From: Bacillota bacterium
Lineage (GTDB): Bacteria; Bacillota; Clostridia; Christensenellales; Aristaeellaceae
NCBI GenBank assembly: GCA_023411175.1
Contig: JAEYPB010000056.1
Coordinates: 37,402 to 101,401 of the forward strand
Direction of reading: 5' to 3'
Length of the DNA: 64,000 bases
In this document: positions 26,741-36,304 of the stretch, piece after piece
Layout: each line of letters opens with the position of its first letter
How positions within the stretch are numbered: position 1 is the stretch's first letter
Made by a program: the position numbers and the translations under genes
The notes under the pieces: generated by a model
Databases searched by the model: none
What the model saw: the letters and a program-made list of their open reading frames with translations, nothing else
Told to the model about the DNA's origin: nothing

Positions 26741-27811
26741 ATGAAGGATTTTCTCTACCCGGCTTCGATTTCCACCATCGCCTACCAGCGCGAGGGGCGG
26801 CGACGGCGCGCGTCCTCCTATGACCGCCGGGGCGGCAACGACGACCGGGTGCACATTGCCCCGGGCGAGACGCTGACGCTTGCCAGCCTCAACGGTCCGG
26901 GCATGATCACCCACATCTGGATGACCATCGCCACCGACAGCCGGGAGAGGGAGCAGGACTACCTGCGCAAGATGACGATGCGAATGTTCTGGGACGACGA
27001 AAAAACCCCCAGCGTCGAAGCGCCGGTGGGCGATTTTTTCGGCATGGGCCACGGGATGACGCGCAACTTCGTCTCCGCGCCGCTGCAGATGAGCCCTGAG
27101 GATGGAAAGGGCTTCAACTGCTGGTTCCCCATGCCGTTCGAATCGGCTGTTCTCACGATGGAAAACGAGTGCCGCGAGGACATGACCGTCTATTTCTACG
27201 TCGATTACGAGGCGTATCGCGCGCTGCCCGAGGGGCTATTGCGCTTCCACGCGCAGTTTCGCCGCGAGAACCCCACCGATGGCATCCCGGACGGCGATAT
27301 GAGCAACCGGGAATGGCTCTTCGGCGGGGAAAACCGGACGGGAGCGGGCAACTATGTCATCCTGGATGCGCTGGGGCGCGGGCATTACGTGGGCTGCAAC
27401 CTCAACATCCACAACCTTCGCGACACCGCGCAGTGGGACTGGCCCGGCGAGGGGGACGACATGATCTTTATCGACGGCGAGGAATGGCCGCCCGAGCTGC
27501 ACGGTACCGGGACGGAGGACTACGTCAACATGGCCTGGTGTCCCACGCAGACTTATTCTGCGCCCTACCACGGCATTATCGCGCCGGGCGGCGAAAACTG
27601 GAAGGACAAGCTGACTTACTACCGCTACCACATTCAGGACCCGGTGATGTTTGAAAAGAGCATCCGGGTGACGATGGAGCACGGGCACGCCAACCGCCGG
27701 TCGGACGACTGGTCCAGCACCGCCTACTGGTATCAGACGGAACCCCACGCGCCGTTCCCGGCATACCCCACGCTGGCGGAGCGCCTGCCCATCCATCGGG
27801 AAACACTCTGA
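26741..27811 (+). CDS. DUF2961 / GH172-family glycoside hydrolase
   Basis: A 356-residue cytoplasmic protein with DUF2961 hallmarks: GPGMITHIW (52-60), GGENRTGAGNY, GHYVGCNLNIHN, GEGDDMIFIDGE (236-247) and GTGTEDY (255-261). The family is now GH172, whose characterised members include alpha-D-fructofuranosidases, difructose dianhydride I synthase/hydrolase and D-arabinofuranosidases. E237 and E259 are the best candidates for the catalytic glutamates, by analogy. ATG 26741 is preferred over an in-frame TTG three codons upstream, which sits too close to GGGAG. Its position in an operon with fructoside transport and near two GH32 genes favours a fructofuranoside substrate. Confidence 0.87.
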   Translation: MKDFLYPASISTIAYQREGRRRRASSYDRRGGNDDRVHIAPGETLTLASLNGPGMITHIWMTIATDSREREQDYLRKMTMRMFWDDEKTPSVEAPVGDFFGMGHGMTRNFVSAPLQMSPEDGKGFNCWFPMPFESAVLTMENECREDMTVYFYVDYEAYRALPEGLLRFHAQFRRENPTDGIPDGDMSNREWLFGGENRTGAGNYVILDALGRGHYVGCNLNIHNLRDTAQWDWPGEGDDMIFIDGEEWPPELHGTGTEDYVNMAWCPTQTYSAPYHGIIAPGGENWKDKLTYYRYHIQDPVMFEKSIRVTMEHGHANRRSDDWSSTAYWYQTEPHAPFPAYPTLAERLPIHRETL

Positions 27812-27891
27812 CAAGCTCGGTCAGCCTGGACTGCACCAAGGGGTGCTTCCCATGCAGCACCCCACATGGGAGGCCCGGACAACGGCGCTCT

Positions 27892-28746
27892 TCATTCCTT
27901 GACGGATCCGCTGGTGAGGCCGCTGACGATCTGCTCGGAGAAGAAGAAGTAAATGATGATGATTGGGAGCAGCGCGACGGTGACGCCCGCGAACACCTTG
28001 TTCCAGTTGGCGAGGAAGTCTGCGGTGTAGGCATAGATGCCCAGCGTCAACGTCTTCAAGGTCGATTTGGTCAGGAAGACCAGAGGCATGTAGAAGTCGT
28101 TCCACACCATGACGAAATTGATCAGGCCCACCGTGAAGATGACGGGCTTGGAGATCGGCAGTACAATCCTGGTGAAGACTTGCAGAGAACTCGCGCCGTC
28201 GATGACGGCGGCTTCCAGCAGCGCGTGTTGGAATCCTTTGAAGAATTTCGAGAACACGACCACCGAGAAGGACATGTTGGCGGCGTACACCAGCGCGAGC
28301 CCCACGAGGTTGTTTGTCAGCTTCAGCTTGTTCATGATCACGAACAGCGGCAAGATGCCCAGTTGGATCGGGAACATCAGCCCCACGAGAAAGTATGTCT
28401 GGATGAAGTCGCGGCCCCGGAAGTTGAACATCGATATCCCGTAGGCAACCGACGACGAAAAAGCCACCAGCAGCACGATGCTCATCGAGACCAGCAAGGC
28501 GCTGTTCAGGAGATTGCGCAGAAAACCGTCCTCGCCCAGCACGATGTGGAAATTGTCCAGAACAAAGGCTTTGGGAAAGCCCATGGTGTTTGTGATGAGG
28601 TCCGCCTTGGTCTTGAAAGACGACAAAACGGCGTTCCCGATCAGAAAGATCGTGATGAAGGTGTACAATACGAGGATGAGTGACACGAGATTTTTGACGA
28701 TAATGGCCGACCGGCTCTCGGTCAGACTATGGCTCTTTCTGGACAT
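27892..28746 (-). CDS. CUT1 sugar ABC transporter permease (MalG/UgpE-type)
   Basis: A 284-residue membrane subunit with six helices, EAA loop ALLEAAVIDGASSLQVFTRIVLPIS and terminal SEQIVSGLTSGSVKE. Start at ATG 28746 is preferred because GAGGTG lies 5 nt upstream; a GTG two codons earlier is part of that ribosome site. Last gene of an importer operon convergent with the fructoside locus. The 80-bp gap between the two 3' ends contains GGGTGCTTCCCATGCAGCACCC, a possible shared terminator without a T run. Confidence 0.9.
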   Translation of the reverse strand: MSRKSHSLTESRSAIIVKNLVSLILVLYTFITIFLIGNAVLSSFKTKADLITNTMGFPKAFVLDNFHIVLGEDGFLRNLLNSALLVSMSIVLLVAFSSSVAYGISMFNFRGRDFIQTYFLVGLMFPIQLGILPLFVIMNKLKLTNNLVGLALVYAANMSFSVVVFSKFFKGFQHALLEAAVIDGASSLQVFTRIVLPISKPVIFTVGLINFVMVWNDFYMPLVFLTKSTLKTLTLGIYAYTADFLANWNKVFAGVTVALLPIIIIYFFFSEQIVSGLTSGSVKE

Positions 28747-28755
28747 TGGCACACC

Positions 28756-29658
28756 TCATTCAGCGTAATCGCGTTTTTTCAGGATCAGGCCGACCAGAAT
28801 GGAAATGGCGAGAATCACGACGAACATGGCGACGCTGATGCTGGAGCCAAATCCCAGGTTGGTCTCGCCGAAATAGGTGCCGCCGAAGGCATAGCGGTAG
28901 AAAACCATGTTGACAAAGTCAATCGTGTTGTTGACGCCGCCCTGCACGCCGCCCAGCATGAAGGGGATGTCAAAGATCGTCAGCCCATAGATGACGCCCA
29001 GCGTGATGACCGTGTTGAGCGAGGAGGACAGCTGCGGCAGCACGACGCTGAAGAAGGTGCGAATCTCGCCCGCGCCGTCGATCTTGGCCGCTTCCATGAT
29101 GGAATCGGAAATCTCCTTCATATTGGCGTTGAAAATCATCATGCCCGAGCCGATGGACGACCAGATGACCACCATGACCATGATTTTAAAGCTGAGGTTC
29201 GGGTCCCCCAGCCATGCGCTGCGCATGGCCGAAAGGCCGATATTCTGGAGAATCGTGTTGAGAAAGCCGATGTTGGGGTCGAAGATGATGACGGCAAAGA
29301 ACCCCACGATGGAGGTTGAAATTACGTAAGGCAAAAACAGCATGAACTGAATGTACCGGTGCGCCCGGATGCGGATATACAGTACATACGCGAAGAAGAT
29401 CTGGATGGGGGTGATGACAAAGATGACGCTGGCAAGGTATTTGAAATTGTTGCCCAGCGCATTGTAAAAAACCCGGGACATGCGCCCGCCCATCAGAAGT
29501 TTTTCGAAATTGGCGAGGCCAACGTACTTCATGGGGCCGATGCCGTTCCAGTTGAAAAAGCTATAGTACATGGCGAACACGATCGGGATGATCATGAACA
29601 GCGTATAAATAAGAAAGCCCGGGGCGATGAATCCGATGTAGGATTTGCTTTTTTTCAT
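28756..29658 (-). CDS. CUT1 sugar ABC transporter permease (MalF/UgpA-type)
   Basis: A 300-residue permease opening KKSKSYIGFIAPGFLIYTLFMIIPIVF and carrying the EAA-like loop DSIMEAAKIDGAGEIRTFFSVVLPQL. Start behind GGGGGATT. It sits between its binding-protein gene (166 bp upstream, with a stem-loop in between) and its partner permease (9 bp downstream). The substrate is unknown. Confidence 0.9.
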   Translation of the reverse strand: MKKSKSYIGFIAPGFLIYTLFMIIPIVFAMYYSFFNWNGIGPMKYVGLANFEKLLMGGRMSRVFYNALGNNFKYLASVIFVITPIQIFFAYVLYIRIRAHRYIQFMLFLPYVISTSIVGFFAVIIFDPNIGFLNTILQNIGLSAMRSAWLGDPNLSFKIMVMVVIWSSIGSGMMIFNANMKEISDSIMEAAKIDGAGEIRTFFSVVLPQLSSSLNTVITLGVIYGLTIFDIPFMLGGVQGGVNNTIDFVNMVFYRYAFGGTYFGETNLGFGSSISVAMFVVILAISILVGLILKKRDYAE

Positions 29659-29766
29659 GCGCCAATCCCCCTGTTTTGTTGCGAGAAACCCCGCCGTCGG
29701 CCGTCTGGAAGCGGCCCGGACGGGACCGGTGGCAATGTACGGCAGGCTTGTTTGCCTTTACACGTT

Positions 29767-29802
29767 CCGCGGGAATGGCGAAGGAGTTCGCCATTCCCGC
29801 GG
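29767..29802 (-). repeat. Intercistronic stem-loop between binding protein and permease
   Basis: Perfect 16-bp stem with a 4-nt loop (29767-29782, 29787-29802), 22 bp past the binding-protein stop. The T run lies on the plus-strand side, so on the minus transcript it is more likely an mRNA-stabilising or attenuating hairpin than a full terminator. Confidence 0.65.
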
Positions 29803-29824
29803 TTTTTCCCTGGTAAACGACTGT

Positions 29825-31051
29825 TTATTTCTGCAGTTCCTGCAGTTCGTCCATCAGCTGCTGGGCGGTAAGGCCGCCGGACCACACCTTGGTCTGGTCC
29901 TCTTCCCACACCTGGCCGGGGGCTTCGCCTTCGGCGGCCTGGGCGACCAGCATGTTGTACCAGCTCTCCAGCATAATGTCGAACTTGGCGATGTCGTTGA
30001 CGACCGGGTTCTCAGACACGATCGCGGAAACCGAGGGGATGGAGTCGAGCGTCTTGATCCACAGCGTCTGGCCTTCAAGGCTGGCGAAGTAGTTCGCGAA
30101 CGCGATGGCGGCTTCCGGGTTCTTCGTGGTGGCGCTGATCGAGAAGCCGTTGGACGGGGTGCCCACGAACGGGACGACGCCGTCCGCCGTGGGGATCTGG
30201 AACGCGCCGTAGTTGAGGTCCGGGTTGTTCTTGGAGATGGTGGCGATGTTCCAGGTGCCGTCTACGGTCATGGCCGCCTCGCCCTTCGAGAACGCCAGGA
30301 TCGCGCCGGAGCCGTCAACGCCGGTGTAGCCCACGCCGAAGTAGCCCTTCTCGCCCCACTCGAGGATCTTCTCCTGGGCGGCGACGACGCGGGGGTCGTT
30401 CATCGCGACGGTCTTGCCTTCCATGTATTCCTTGATGTAGTCGATGTTCATGCCCGCCAGCACCGGCTCAAAGAAGAACAGGCCGCACCAGGGGTCGCTG
30501 CCGCTGAAGGCGATCGGGATGATGCCCGCGTCGTTGATCGTCGGAAGCAGCGCTTCGAACTCGTCAAACGTCTTGGGGACGGAGAGGCCGAGCTTTTCAA
30601 AGATGTCCTTGTTGTAGAACACCGCGCGGCCGCCGACTTCGGCGGTGGGGCTGGACCAGTAGCGGTCGTTGACCTTGGAGATCGTCAGCGTGGAATCGCT
30701 GAACAGCGAAAGATCCACCACGTCCGTCAGGTCCATCAAAAGGCCCTGTTCCACATAGGCGGCCATGTTGGTGGTCAGCGTGCCGTTGGTCCAGAACAGG
30801 TCCGGCGCTTCGCCGGCCTGGGTAGCCGTGGCAAGCAGGTTGTAGTACTGGTCGGACGTCTTGACCTGGAAATCGACCTCGACGTTCGGGTACTTCGCCT
30901 TGAAGCCCTCGATCACCGCTTTGCCCGCGCCCTCAAATTGAGAAGTGTGCTCCCAGATGACCAGCTTGCCGCCGACCTCGGCCATGGATACCGGCATGGA
31001 AACCAAAATCAGCAGGAGTGCGAAGGCAATTAACAGGAAAGATTTCTTCAC
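29825..31051 (-). CDS. CUT1 sugar ABC transporter substrate-binding protein
   Basis: A 408-residue extracellular binding protein. GTG 31051 is chosen as start: AGGAGG lies 9 nt upstream and VKKSFLLIAFALLLILVSMP begins the signal peptide, which ends near SMA before EVGGKL; no lipobox cysteine. Recognisable family segments are LVIWEHTSQFEGAGKAVIEGFKAKYPNVEV, FYNKDIFEKLGLSVPKTFDEF and GTPSNGFSISATTKNPEAAI. First gene of a three-gene importer operon, with a promoter 34-62 bp upstream and an AraC regulator gene beyond it. Confidence 0.9.
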   Translation of the reverse strand: MKKSFLLIAFALLLILVSMPVSMAEVGGKLVIWEHTSQFEGAGKAVIEGFKAKYPNVEVDFQVKTSDQYYNLLATATQAGEAPDLFWTNGTLTTNMAAYVEQGLLMDLTDVVDLSLFSDSTLTISKVNDRYWSSPTAEVGGRAVFYNKDIFEKLGLSVPKTFDEFEALLPTINDAGIIPIAFSGSDPWCGLFFFEPVLAGMNIDYIKEYMEGKTVAMNDPRVVAAQEKILEWGEKGYFGVGYTGVDGSGAILAFSKGEAAMTVDGTWNIATISKNNPDLNYGAFQIPTADGVVPFVGTPSNGFSISATTKNPEAAIAFANYFASLEGQTLWIKTLDSIPSVSAIVSENPVVNDIAKFDIMLESWYNMLVAQAAEGEAPGQVWEEDQTKVWSGGLTAQQLMDELQELQK

Positions 31052-31084
31052 GAGTGAATACCTCCTAATTTGTAGGTTAATCAC

Positions 31085-31113
31085 ATGATAACACAATTGG
31101 AATACCCCAACAA
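31085..31113 (-). promoter_or_regulatory. Promoter of the 31051-27892 importer operon
   Basis: Minus-strand -35 TTGTTG (31113-31108), 17-bp spacer, -10 TATCAT (31090-31085), start near 31078. A TTGACA just upstream and the AT-rich stretch 31111-31140 are plausible activator contacts. The rest of 31114-31304 shows no gene. Confidence 0.6.
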
Positions 31114-31304
31114 TGTCAATAATCAACACATTCATGCAAAAGTTCAGGTGTGATCTGGCTGTTTTGTGCACTGCGCGGCAATCCGTTCGGCGAATGTGAA
31201 GGCGGGCATGATGAAAAGGAATTATTGCCCTTTCGCCATTTTGTGTAAAATGTTATAGTATGGTTGTTTTGCGCTGCGCGGCCGGAGGGGATGTTGTTCG
31301 CCCG

Positions 31305-32039
31305 TCACGGCATGTGCAACGCTTCCAGCGCAAAGCGGCCGGGCTGCACGCCGTAGTAACGCTTGAAGGCGCGGGCGAAGCTGGACGCGTCTGCGTAACC
31401 CACGCTGGAGGCCGCCTCGCTCACGGTGCCGCCTGCCCGGAGCAAACGCGCGGCTTCCTGCAGCCGCATGCGCAGGATGTACTGGTGGGGAGGCATGCCC
31501 ATGTCTTCCTTAAACAGCTTGATGAAGTAGTGCGGGTGGTACGCGGTTAGGGCGCTGAGCGTGTTGATCGAGATTTCCTCGCTCAGATGCGACGAGATGT
31601 AGATCAGCGCTTCGGTCATGCGGCCCGACGGGCTGATAAAATGGGCGTTCCCGTCAAAGACCGTGTTGAAGGCGCCGGCGAGCGCGTGAACCAGTTCGCC
31701 CCGGCCTTCCTCGATGGCCCGGTAGACGCACGCCAGAAAGCTTTCGAGGGCCGAACCCGAGGGGATGGGCATTTCGATCAGGCCGGATACGGCCCGCGGG
31801 AAGAAATCGATGTGCAGGTATGTGACGCGGAAGCGCTGATCAGAAAGCCGCCACGCGCGGTACGGCGCGGACGAAGGCAGCGCGTAGAGCATATTGGGCT
31901 TCAGCGCGCAGTCGGTCTTGCCGTCCTGGTATTTGATGTCCGCTTCCTGGACGTAGTACACGCGGGAATACCCGGTGGGCAGGTTTTCGTCCAGATGCCA
32001 GGTCAGCTCAGTCACCGTGTTGCCGTATTCCAGAAGCAT
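31305..32039 (-). CDS. AraC-family transcriptional regulator
   Basis: A 244-residue one-component regulator. An N-terminal cupin-like sugar-sensing region of about 130 residues (TWHLDENLPTGYSRVYYVQEADIKY) is followed by the AraC DNA-binding domain with LSALTAYHPHYFIKLFKEDMGM and ASSVGYADASSFARAFKRYYGVQPG. It lies upstream of the importer operon 31051-27892 in the same direction and divergent from the UroD/GH38 operon, so it could control either or both. Confidence 0.88.
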   Translation of the reverse strand: MLLEYGNTVTELTWHLDENLPTGYSRVYYVQEADIKYQDGKTDCALKPNMLYALPSSAPYRAWRLSDQRFRVTYLHIDFFPRAVSGLIEMPIPSGSALESFLACVYRAIEEGRGELVHALAGAFNTVFDGNAHFISPSGRMTEALIYISSHLSEEISINTLSALTAYHPHYFIKLFKEDMGMPPHQYILRMRLQEAARLLRAGGTVSEAASSVGYADASSFARAFKRYYGVQPGRFALEALHMP

Positions 32040-32062
32040 TCCGACGACCTCTCTTTCGCTTG

Positions 32063-32091
32063 ATTATACCATATGGCGGGCTGGGAATCAA
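32063..32091 (-). promoter_or_regulatory. Promoter of the AraC regulator gene
   Basis: Minus-strand -35 TTGATT (32091-32086), 17-bp spacer, consensus -10 TATAAT (32068-32063). CCATATGG lies directly next to the -10. Predicted start near 32056 leaves a 17-nt leader. Confidence 0.75.
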
Positions 32092-32128
32092 AGCGCATTT
32101 GTGCCGGCCAAACATTAACGGAGGCAGC

Positions 32129-33148
32129 ATGACAAACAGAGAACGCTTCTTGCGGACATTGGACTTTCGTCCCGTAGACCGCCTGCCCATCCTCGAATGG
32201 GCCACCTGGTGGGATCTGACCGTGGCGCGGTGGAAGGCGGAGGGCCTGGGTGATGTTCCGGAAATCGAAGGGATGAACGCCGACGAAGCGCTGCGCGAGC
32301 ATCTGGGGCTGGACCTTCTGATGCAGGAATGGATCCCCTTTCTCTCCCCGCAAACACCCAAACCCGCAAACCATGGCGCGCCGATTGTTCAGAGCCTTGA
32401 AGACTACGAGCGCGTCCTGCCCACGCTGTACCCGATGGATCAGCCCGACCCGAAGCGCATGCGGGATATGGCCGCGCGCAGCGCTTCCGGCGAGGCGGTC
32501 ACCTGGCTGACGCTCGACGGCTTTTTCTGGGCGCCCCGGACGCTTCTGGGCATCGAGCCCCACCTGTATGCGTTCTACGACGAGCCGGAGTTGCTCCACC
32601 GCATCTGCGAGGATCTCACGGCCTACTACGTCCGCGTGCTGGACGCCGTGTTTTCATATTTTACGCCGGATTTTATGACCTTTGCAGAGGACATGAGCTA
32701 CAACCTGGGGCCGATGCTGTCCGAGGCGCTGTTTGATGAATTCCTGCTGCCCTACTACAAGCGGCTGGTGCCGGTGCTCAAAGCGCACGGCGTGCGGGTG
32801 TTTGTGGATACGGACGGCGATGTCACGCAGATGGTGCCCTGGCTCATGCGCGCAGGCGTCGAGGGCGTGCTGCCGCTGGAGCGGCAGGCGGGCGTGGACG
32901 CGGGCAAACTGCGCGCCGCCCACCCGGGCCTTCTGATGCTGGGCCACTTCGACAAGATGTGCATGCCGGGGGGCGAGCCCGCGATGCGGGCGGAGTTTGA
33001 ACGGCTGCTTCCGGTCATGCGCTCGGGCGGCTTTGTCCCCGGGGTTGACCACCAGACGCCGCCTTCTGTTTCGCTGGAAGACTACCGGACGTTCCTTGCG
33101 CTGTTCCGGGAATACGCGAGCCTTTCGGCGACCGGAACGAACGCGTAA
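32129..33148 (+). CDS. UroD-like (uroporphyrinogen decarboxylase fold) protein, atypical
   Basis: A 339-residue TIM-barrel protein of the uroporphyrinogen decarboxylase superfamily, opening TNRERFLRTLDFRPVDRLPILEWATWW. The start at ATG 32129 follows GGAGG. The superfamily includes haem-pathway UroD and zinc-dependent MtaA/MtbA-type methyltransferases. Here the HxCG metal motif of the methyltransferase branch is replaced by VDTDGD, and the C-terminal motif reads GVDHQTPP. It is therefore neither an ordinary UroD nor a standard zinc methyltransferase. First gene of an operon with GH38 mannosidase, another UroD-like protein and a GH78-like enzyme, so a role in processing a sugar or aglycone is likely. 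Function unknown. Confidence 0.8.
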   Translation: MTNRERFLRTLDFRPVDRLPILEWATWWDLTVARWKAEGLGDVPEIEGMNADEALREHLGLDLLMQEWIPFLSPQTPKPANHGAPIVQSLEDYERVLPTLYPMDQPDPKRMRDMAARSASGEAVTWLTLDGFFWAPRTLLGIEPHLYAFYDEPELLHRICEDLTAYYVRVLDAVFSYFTPDFMTFAEDMSYNLGPMLSEALFDEFLLPYYKRLVPVLKAHGVRVFVDTDGDVTQMVPWLMRAGVEGVLPLERQAGVDAGKLRAAHPGLLMLGHFDKMCMPGGEPAMRAEFERLLPVMRSGGFVPGVDHQTPPSVSLEDYRTFLALFREYASLSATGTNA

Positions 33149-33166
33149 GGGGGAGGAGAGAAAGCC

Positions 33167-36100
33167 ATGATCATGAATTTGCTGGAGCAGCGCGTCGAAA
33201 AGACGCTTCTGGAGCTTGCCCGTTTCAGGGTGATCAAGAAGATCTCCGTCACGCGCATTGAAACCGCACCCAAGGGCGGCGCGTGGCGGGCGTTTGAAAA
33301 CGGCGGGGAATGGGGCGTTCCCGAACCCTGGCAGGATTTCCGCTTTGAAGTGGTGGCGCCGGAGGATTTTTCCGGGCGCGTGCTGCTGCGCGCGATCACC
33401 GGGCGCGAAGGGCTGTGGGACGCGACAAATCCCCAGTTCGAGGCGCGTGTGGATGGCCGGATCGAGCAGGCGCTGGACGTCAACCACACCGCCGTGGAGC
33501 TGGGCATGGCGGAGGCAGTGCGCGGCAGGCGCTTTTCCGTCGTGCTGAACGGGTACTGCCCGCCGCTCTCGGAGGGCGAGGCCGTGCCGAATCTGACGCT
33601 GACATTGGAAGACGAGGACGTGGAGACCGCCCAGCTGTACTACGACCTCTCGGTGCCATACCAGGGCTGCGATCTGCTGCCCAAGGGCGAGCGCGACCGG
33701 GAGGCGACGCTGGAGATCCTGTCCCGAGCGATCGACAGGATAGACCTGCGCTATCCGCACAGCCAGGACTACATCCGGTCGGTGGCGGCGGCCCGCGAAT
33801 ACCTGCGGCACGCGTACTATGAAAAGCGCCGGGCTGTTCCCCCCTCGGCCGTGGCCGAATGCGTCGGACACACGCACATCGACGTGGCGTGGCTCTGGGA
33901 TCTGGAACAGACGCGGCACAAGGCCGTCCGTTCATTCTCTACGGTTCTGAAGCTGATGGAAAAGTACCCGGAATACAAGTTCATGTCCAGCCAGGCGGCG
34001 CTCTACCAGATGGTCAAGGAGGACGAGCCCGAGCTGTACGGCCGGATCAAGGAGGCCGTCTCGAACGGCCGCTGGGAACCCGAGGGCGGCATGTGGCTGG
34101 AGGCGGACTGCAACGTCACCTCCGGAGAATCGCTGGCGCGCCAGTTCCTCTACGGGCAGATGTTCTTTCAGAAAGAATTCGGGAAGCGCTCGCGCATCCT
34201 GTGGCTGCCGGATGTGTTCGGCTATTCGGCGGCGCTTCCGCAGCTGATGAAGCTTTCCGGCATCGACTACTTCATGACCACCAAGCTCAGCTGGTCGGAG
34301 TTCAACCTGACCCCCTGCGACACTTTCCTCTGGAAGGGAATCGACGATAGTTCGGTGCTGACCCACTTTTCACCCTCCCGCGAGGCGGATTACAGCCGGC
34401 AGAACAGCGAAGACAACACGGATCACGGCCTCCCGCACTACACGACCTACAACGCGCTTCTCAGGCCCAGCCAGATCGCCGGAGGCTGGCAGCGCTTTCA
34501 GCAAAAGGATCTGGACGACCGCTACCTTGTCAGCTACGGCTACGGCGACGGCGGCGGCGGGCCGACCGAATGGATGCTGGAAAACGGCCGGCGCATGGAC
34601 GTGCCCGCGCCCGGAACGCCCGCGGTCGCCCATACGTTTGCGCTGGAGTTCTTTCAGTCGCTGGAAAAGCGGGTGATGGACGATCCGCGCCTGCCCCGAT
34701 GGTCGGGTGAGTTGTATCTGGAATACCACCGCGGAACGCTGACGTCGATGGGCCGGAACAAGCGCTTCAACCGAAAAATCGAATTCAAGCTGCGCGAAGT
34801 GGAGCTCTTGCGGACTGTCGCCCGGGAAAAAGTCGGCCTTGCGTACCCGGGAGAGGCGCTGGATGCCCTCTGGCGCGACGTCCTGACCCTGCAGTTCCAT
34901 GACATCCTGCCCGGCACCTCCATCAAAAAGGTGTACGACGATTCGACGGCGATGTACGAAAGGGCATTCGAGGCGCTGGACGCGCTCTCCCGAGAGGCGG
35001 CGGACGCGCTTACGAGACCCGAGGGCGGCGTGACGCTTGTTAACACCCTGTCCGAAGCCCGGGACGACATCGCGCGCTTTGACGCGCCGGAGGGGGCGAC
35101 CCATCTTCGGGATGAAGCCGGGCGGCTCTTTCCGATCCAGCGGACGGAAGACGGCTGCGTGGCCTTTGTCAAGGATCTTCCCTCCATGTCGGGCAGGTTC
35201 TATGGCTTCTCGTCCGGTGAAGCGGAGAAAACCCGCGTGACCATCTCCCGCGAGGGCTTCGACACGCCGTTCTTTGCCGGGAAGTTCGATTCCGCCATGC
35301 GCATCACGAGCCTCGTCATGAAGTCCACAGGCCGCGAGGTGTGCCGCCCGGGCGAAGCGCTCAACCGCCTCGTTTGCTACGAGGACAAGCCATCCAAGTT
35401 CGACGCGTGGGAGGTCAGTCTCTTCTATCCGAGAAAGTTCTGGGAGGTGGACGAGCTCCTCTCGGCGGAAGTGGTCGAATGCGGCCCGGCGCGCGCAACG
35501 CTCCGCGTGGTCTGGCGCTACCAAATGTCGACCATCCGGCAGGACATCCGCGTCTACGCGGACATCGGCCGCATCGACTTTGATACCACGGCGGACTGGC
35601 GCGAGTCCCAGATACTGCTCAAGGCGCACTTCCCGGTGGACGTGTTCTACAACGAGGCAACCTACGACATTCAGTTCGGCAACATCAAACGCCCCACCCA
35701 TAAAAACACCAGCTGGGACGTGGCGCGCTTCGAGGTGGCCGCGCACAAATGGGCGGACGTCTCGGAGGATGGCTTTGGCGTGTCCCTTCTCAACGACTGC
35801 AAGTACGGCCATTCGGCGGACGAGCGCTCGGTAGCGCTGACCCTTCTGCGCTGCGCGGTCCATCCCAACCCCGAGGCCGACAAGGAGGTCCACCATTTCA
35901 CCTACTCGCTCTATCCGCATGAGGGCGGCTGGCGCGACGCGGGCACGCCGTCCATGGCGTACCGCCTGAACGAACCGGTCAAGGCCGTCCGGGGGGATGC
36001 CACCTTCGGGCCGTTTGCCGCGGTGAACGCGCCCAACGTGATGATCGAGGCGGTCAAAAACGCCGAGGATGGAAACGGCGTCATCCTGCGCGCCTATGAG

Positions 36101-36289
36101 TGCTACGGACGCAGGACGAAAGCCCTTCTCACCCTTGATGCGCCCGTCCTGGATGCGAAAAAGGTCAACATCCTCGAGGAAACCATTGGGGAACCCGTTT
36201 TCGGCGGGCGTGTCGTCGAGCTGAACCTGCGCCCCTACGAGATCACGACCGTCCGCGTTCTCACCCAAAATAAACGTCTGGAAGCGTAA
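33167..36289 (+). CDS. GH38 alpha-mannosidase
   Basis: A 1040-residue cytoplasmic exo-alpha-mannosidase that releases terminal mannose from glycans. The catalytic domain carries the zinc motif HTHIDVAWLWD (H237 and D239), the nucleophile D349 in WLPDVFGYSAALPQ, and the third zinc ligand H578 in FHDILPGTS. A C-terminal beta-rich region of about 400 residues completes the usual GH38 length (about 1000-1050). No signal peptide, so it acts on imported oligosaccharides. Strong GGGGGAGGAG ribosome site 18 bp after the UroD-like gene. Probably cooperates with the GH78-like enzyme two genes downstream. Confidence 0.94.
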   Translation: MIMNLLEQRVEKTLLELARFRVIKKISVTRIETAPKGGAWRAFENGGEWGVPEPWQDFRFEVVAPEDFSGRVLLRAITGREGLWDATNPQFEARVDGRIEQALDVNHTAVELGMAEAVRGRRFSVVLNGYCPPLSEGEAVPNLTLTLEDEDVETAQLYYDLSVPYQGCDLLPKGERDREATLEILSRAIDRIDLRYPHSQDYIRSVAAAREYLRHAYYEKRRAVPPSAVAECVGHTHIDVAWLWDLEQTRHKAVRSFSTVLKLMEKYPEYKFMSSQAALYQMVKEDEPELYGRIKEAVSNGRWEPEGGMWLEADCNVTSGESLARQFLYGQMFFQKEFGKRSRILWLPDVFGYSAALPQLMKLSGIDYFMTTKLSWSEFNLTPCDTFLWKGIDDSSVLTHFSPSREADYSRQNSEDNTDHGLPHYTTYNALLRPSQIAGGWQRFQQKDLDDRYLVSYGYGDGGGGPTEWMLENGRRMDVPAPGTPAVAHTFALEFFQSLEKRVMDDPRLPRWSGELYLEYHRGTLTSMGRNKRFNRKIEFKLREVELLRTVAREKVGLAYPGEALDALWRDVLTLQFHDILPGTSIKKVYDDSTAMYERAFEALDALSREAADALTRPEGGVTLVNTLSEARDDIARFDAPEGATHLRDEAGRLFPIQRTEDGCVAFVKDLPSMSGRFYGFSSGEAEKTRVTISREGFDTPFFAGKFDSAMRITSLVMKSTGREVCRPGEALNRLVCYEDKPSKFDAWEVSLFYPRKFWEVDELLSAEVVECGPARATLRVVWRYQMSTIRQDIRVYADIGRIDFDTTADWRESQILLKAHFPVDVFYNEATYDIQFGNIKRPTHKNTSWDVARFEVAAHKWADVSEDGFGVSLLNDCKYGHSADERSVALTLLRCAVHPNPEADKEVHHFTYSLYPHEGGWRDAGTPSMAYRLNEPVKAVRGDATFGPFAAVNAPNVMIEAVKNAEDGNGVILRAYECYGRRTKALLTLDAPVLDAKKVNILEETIGEPVFGGRVVELNLRPYEITTVRVLTQNKRLEA

Positions 36290-36304
36290 AACGGAGGGTT
36301 TATA

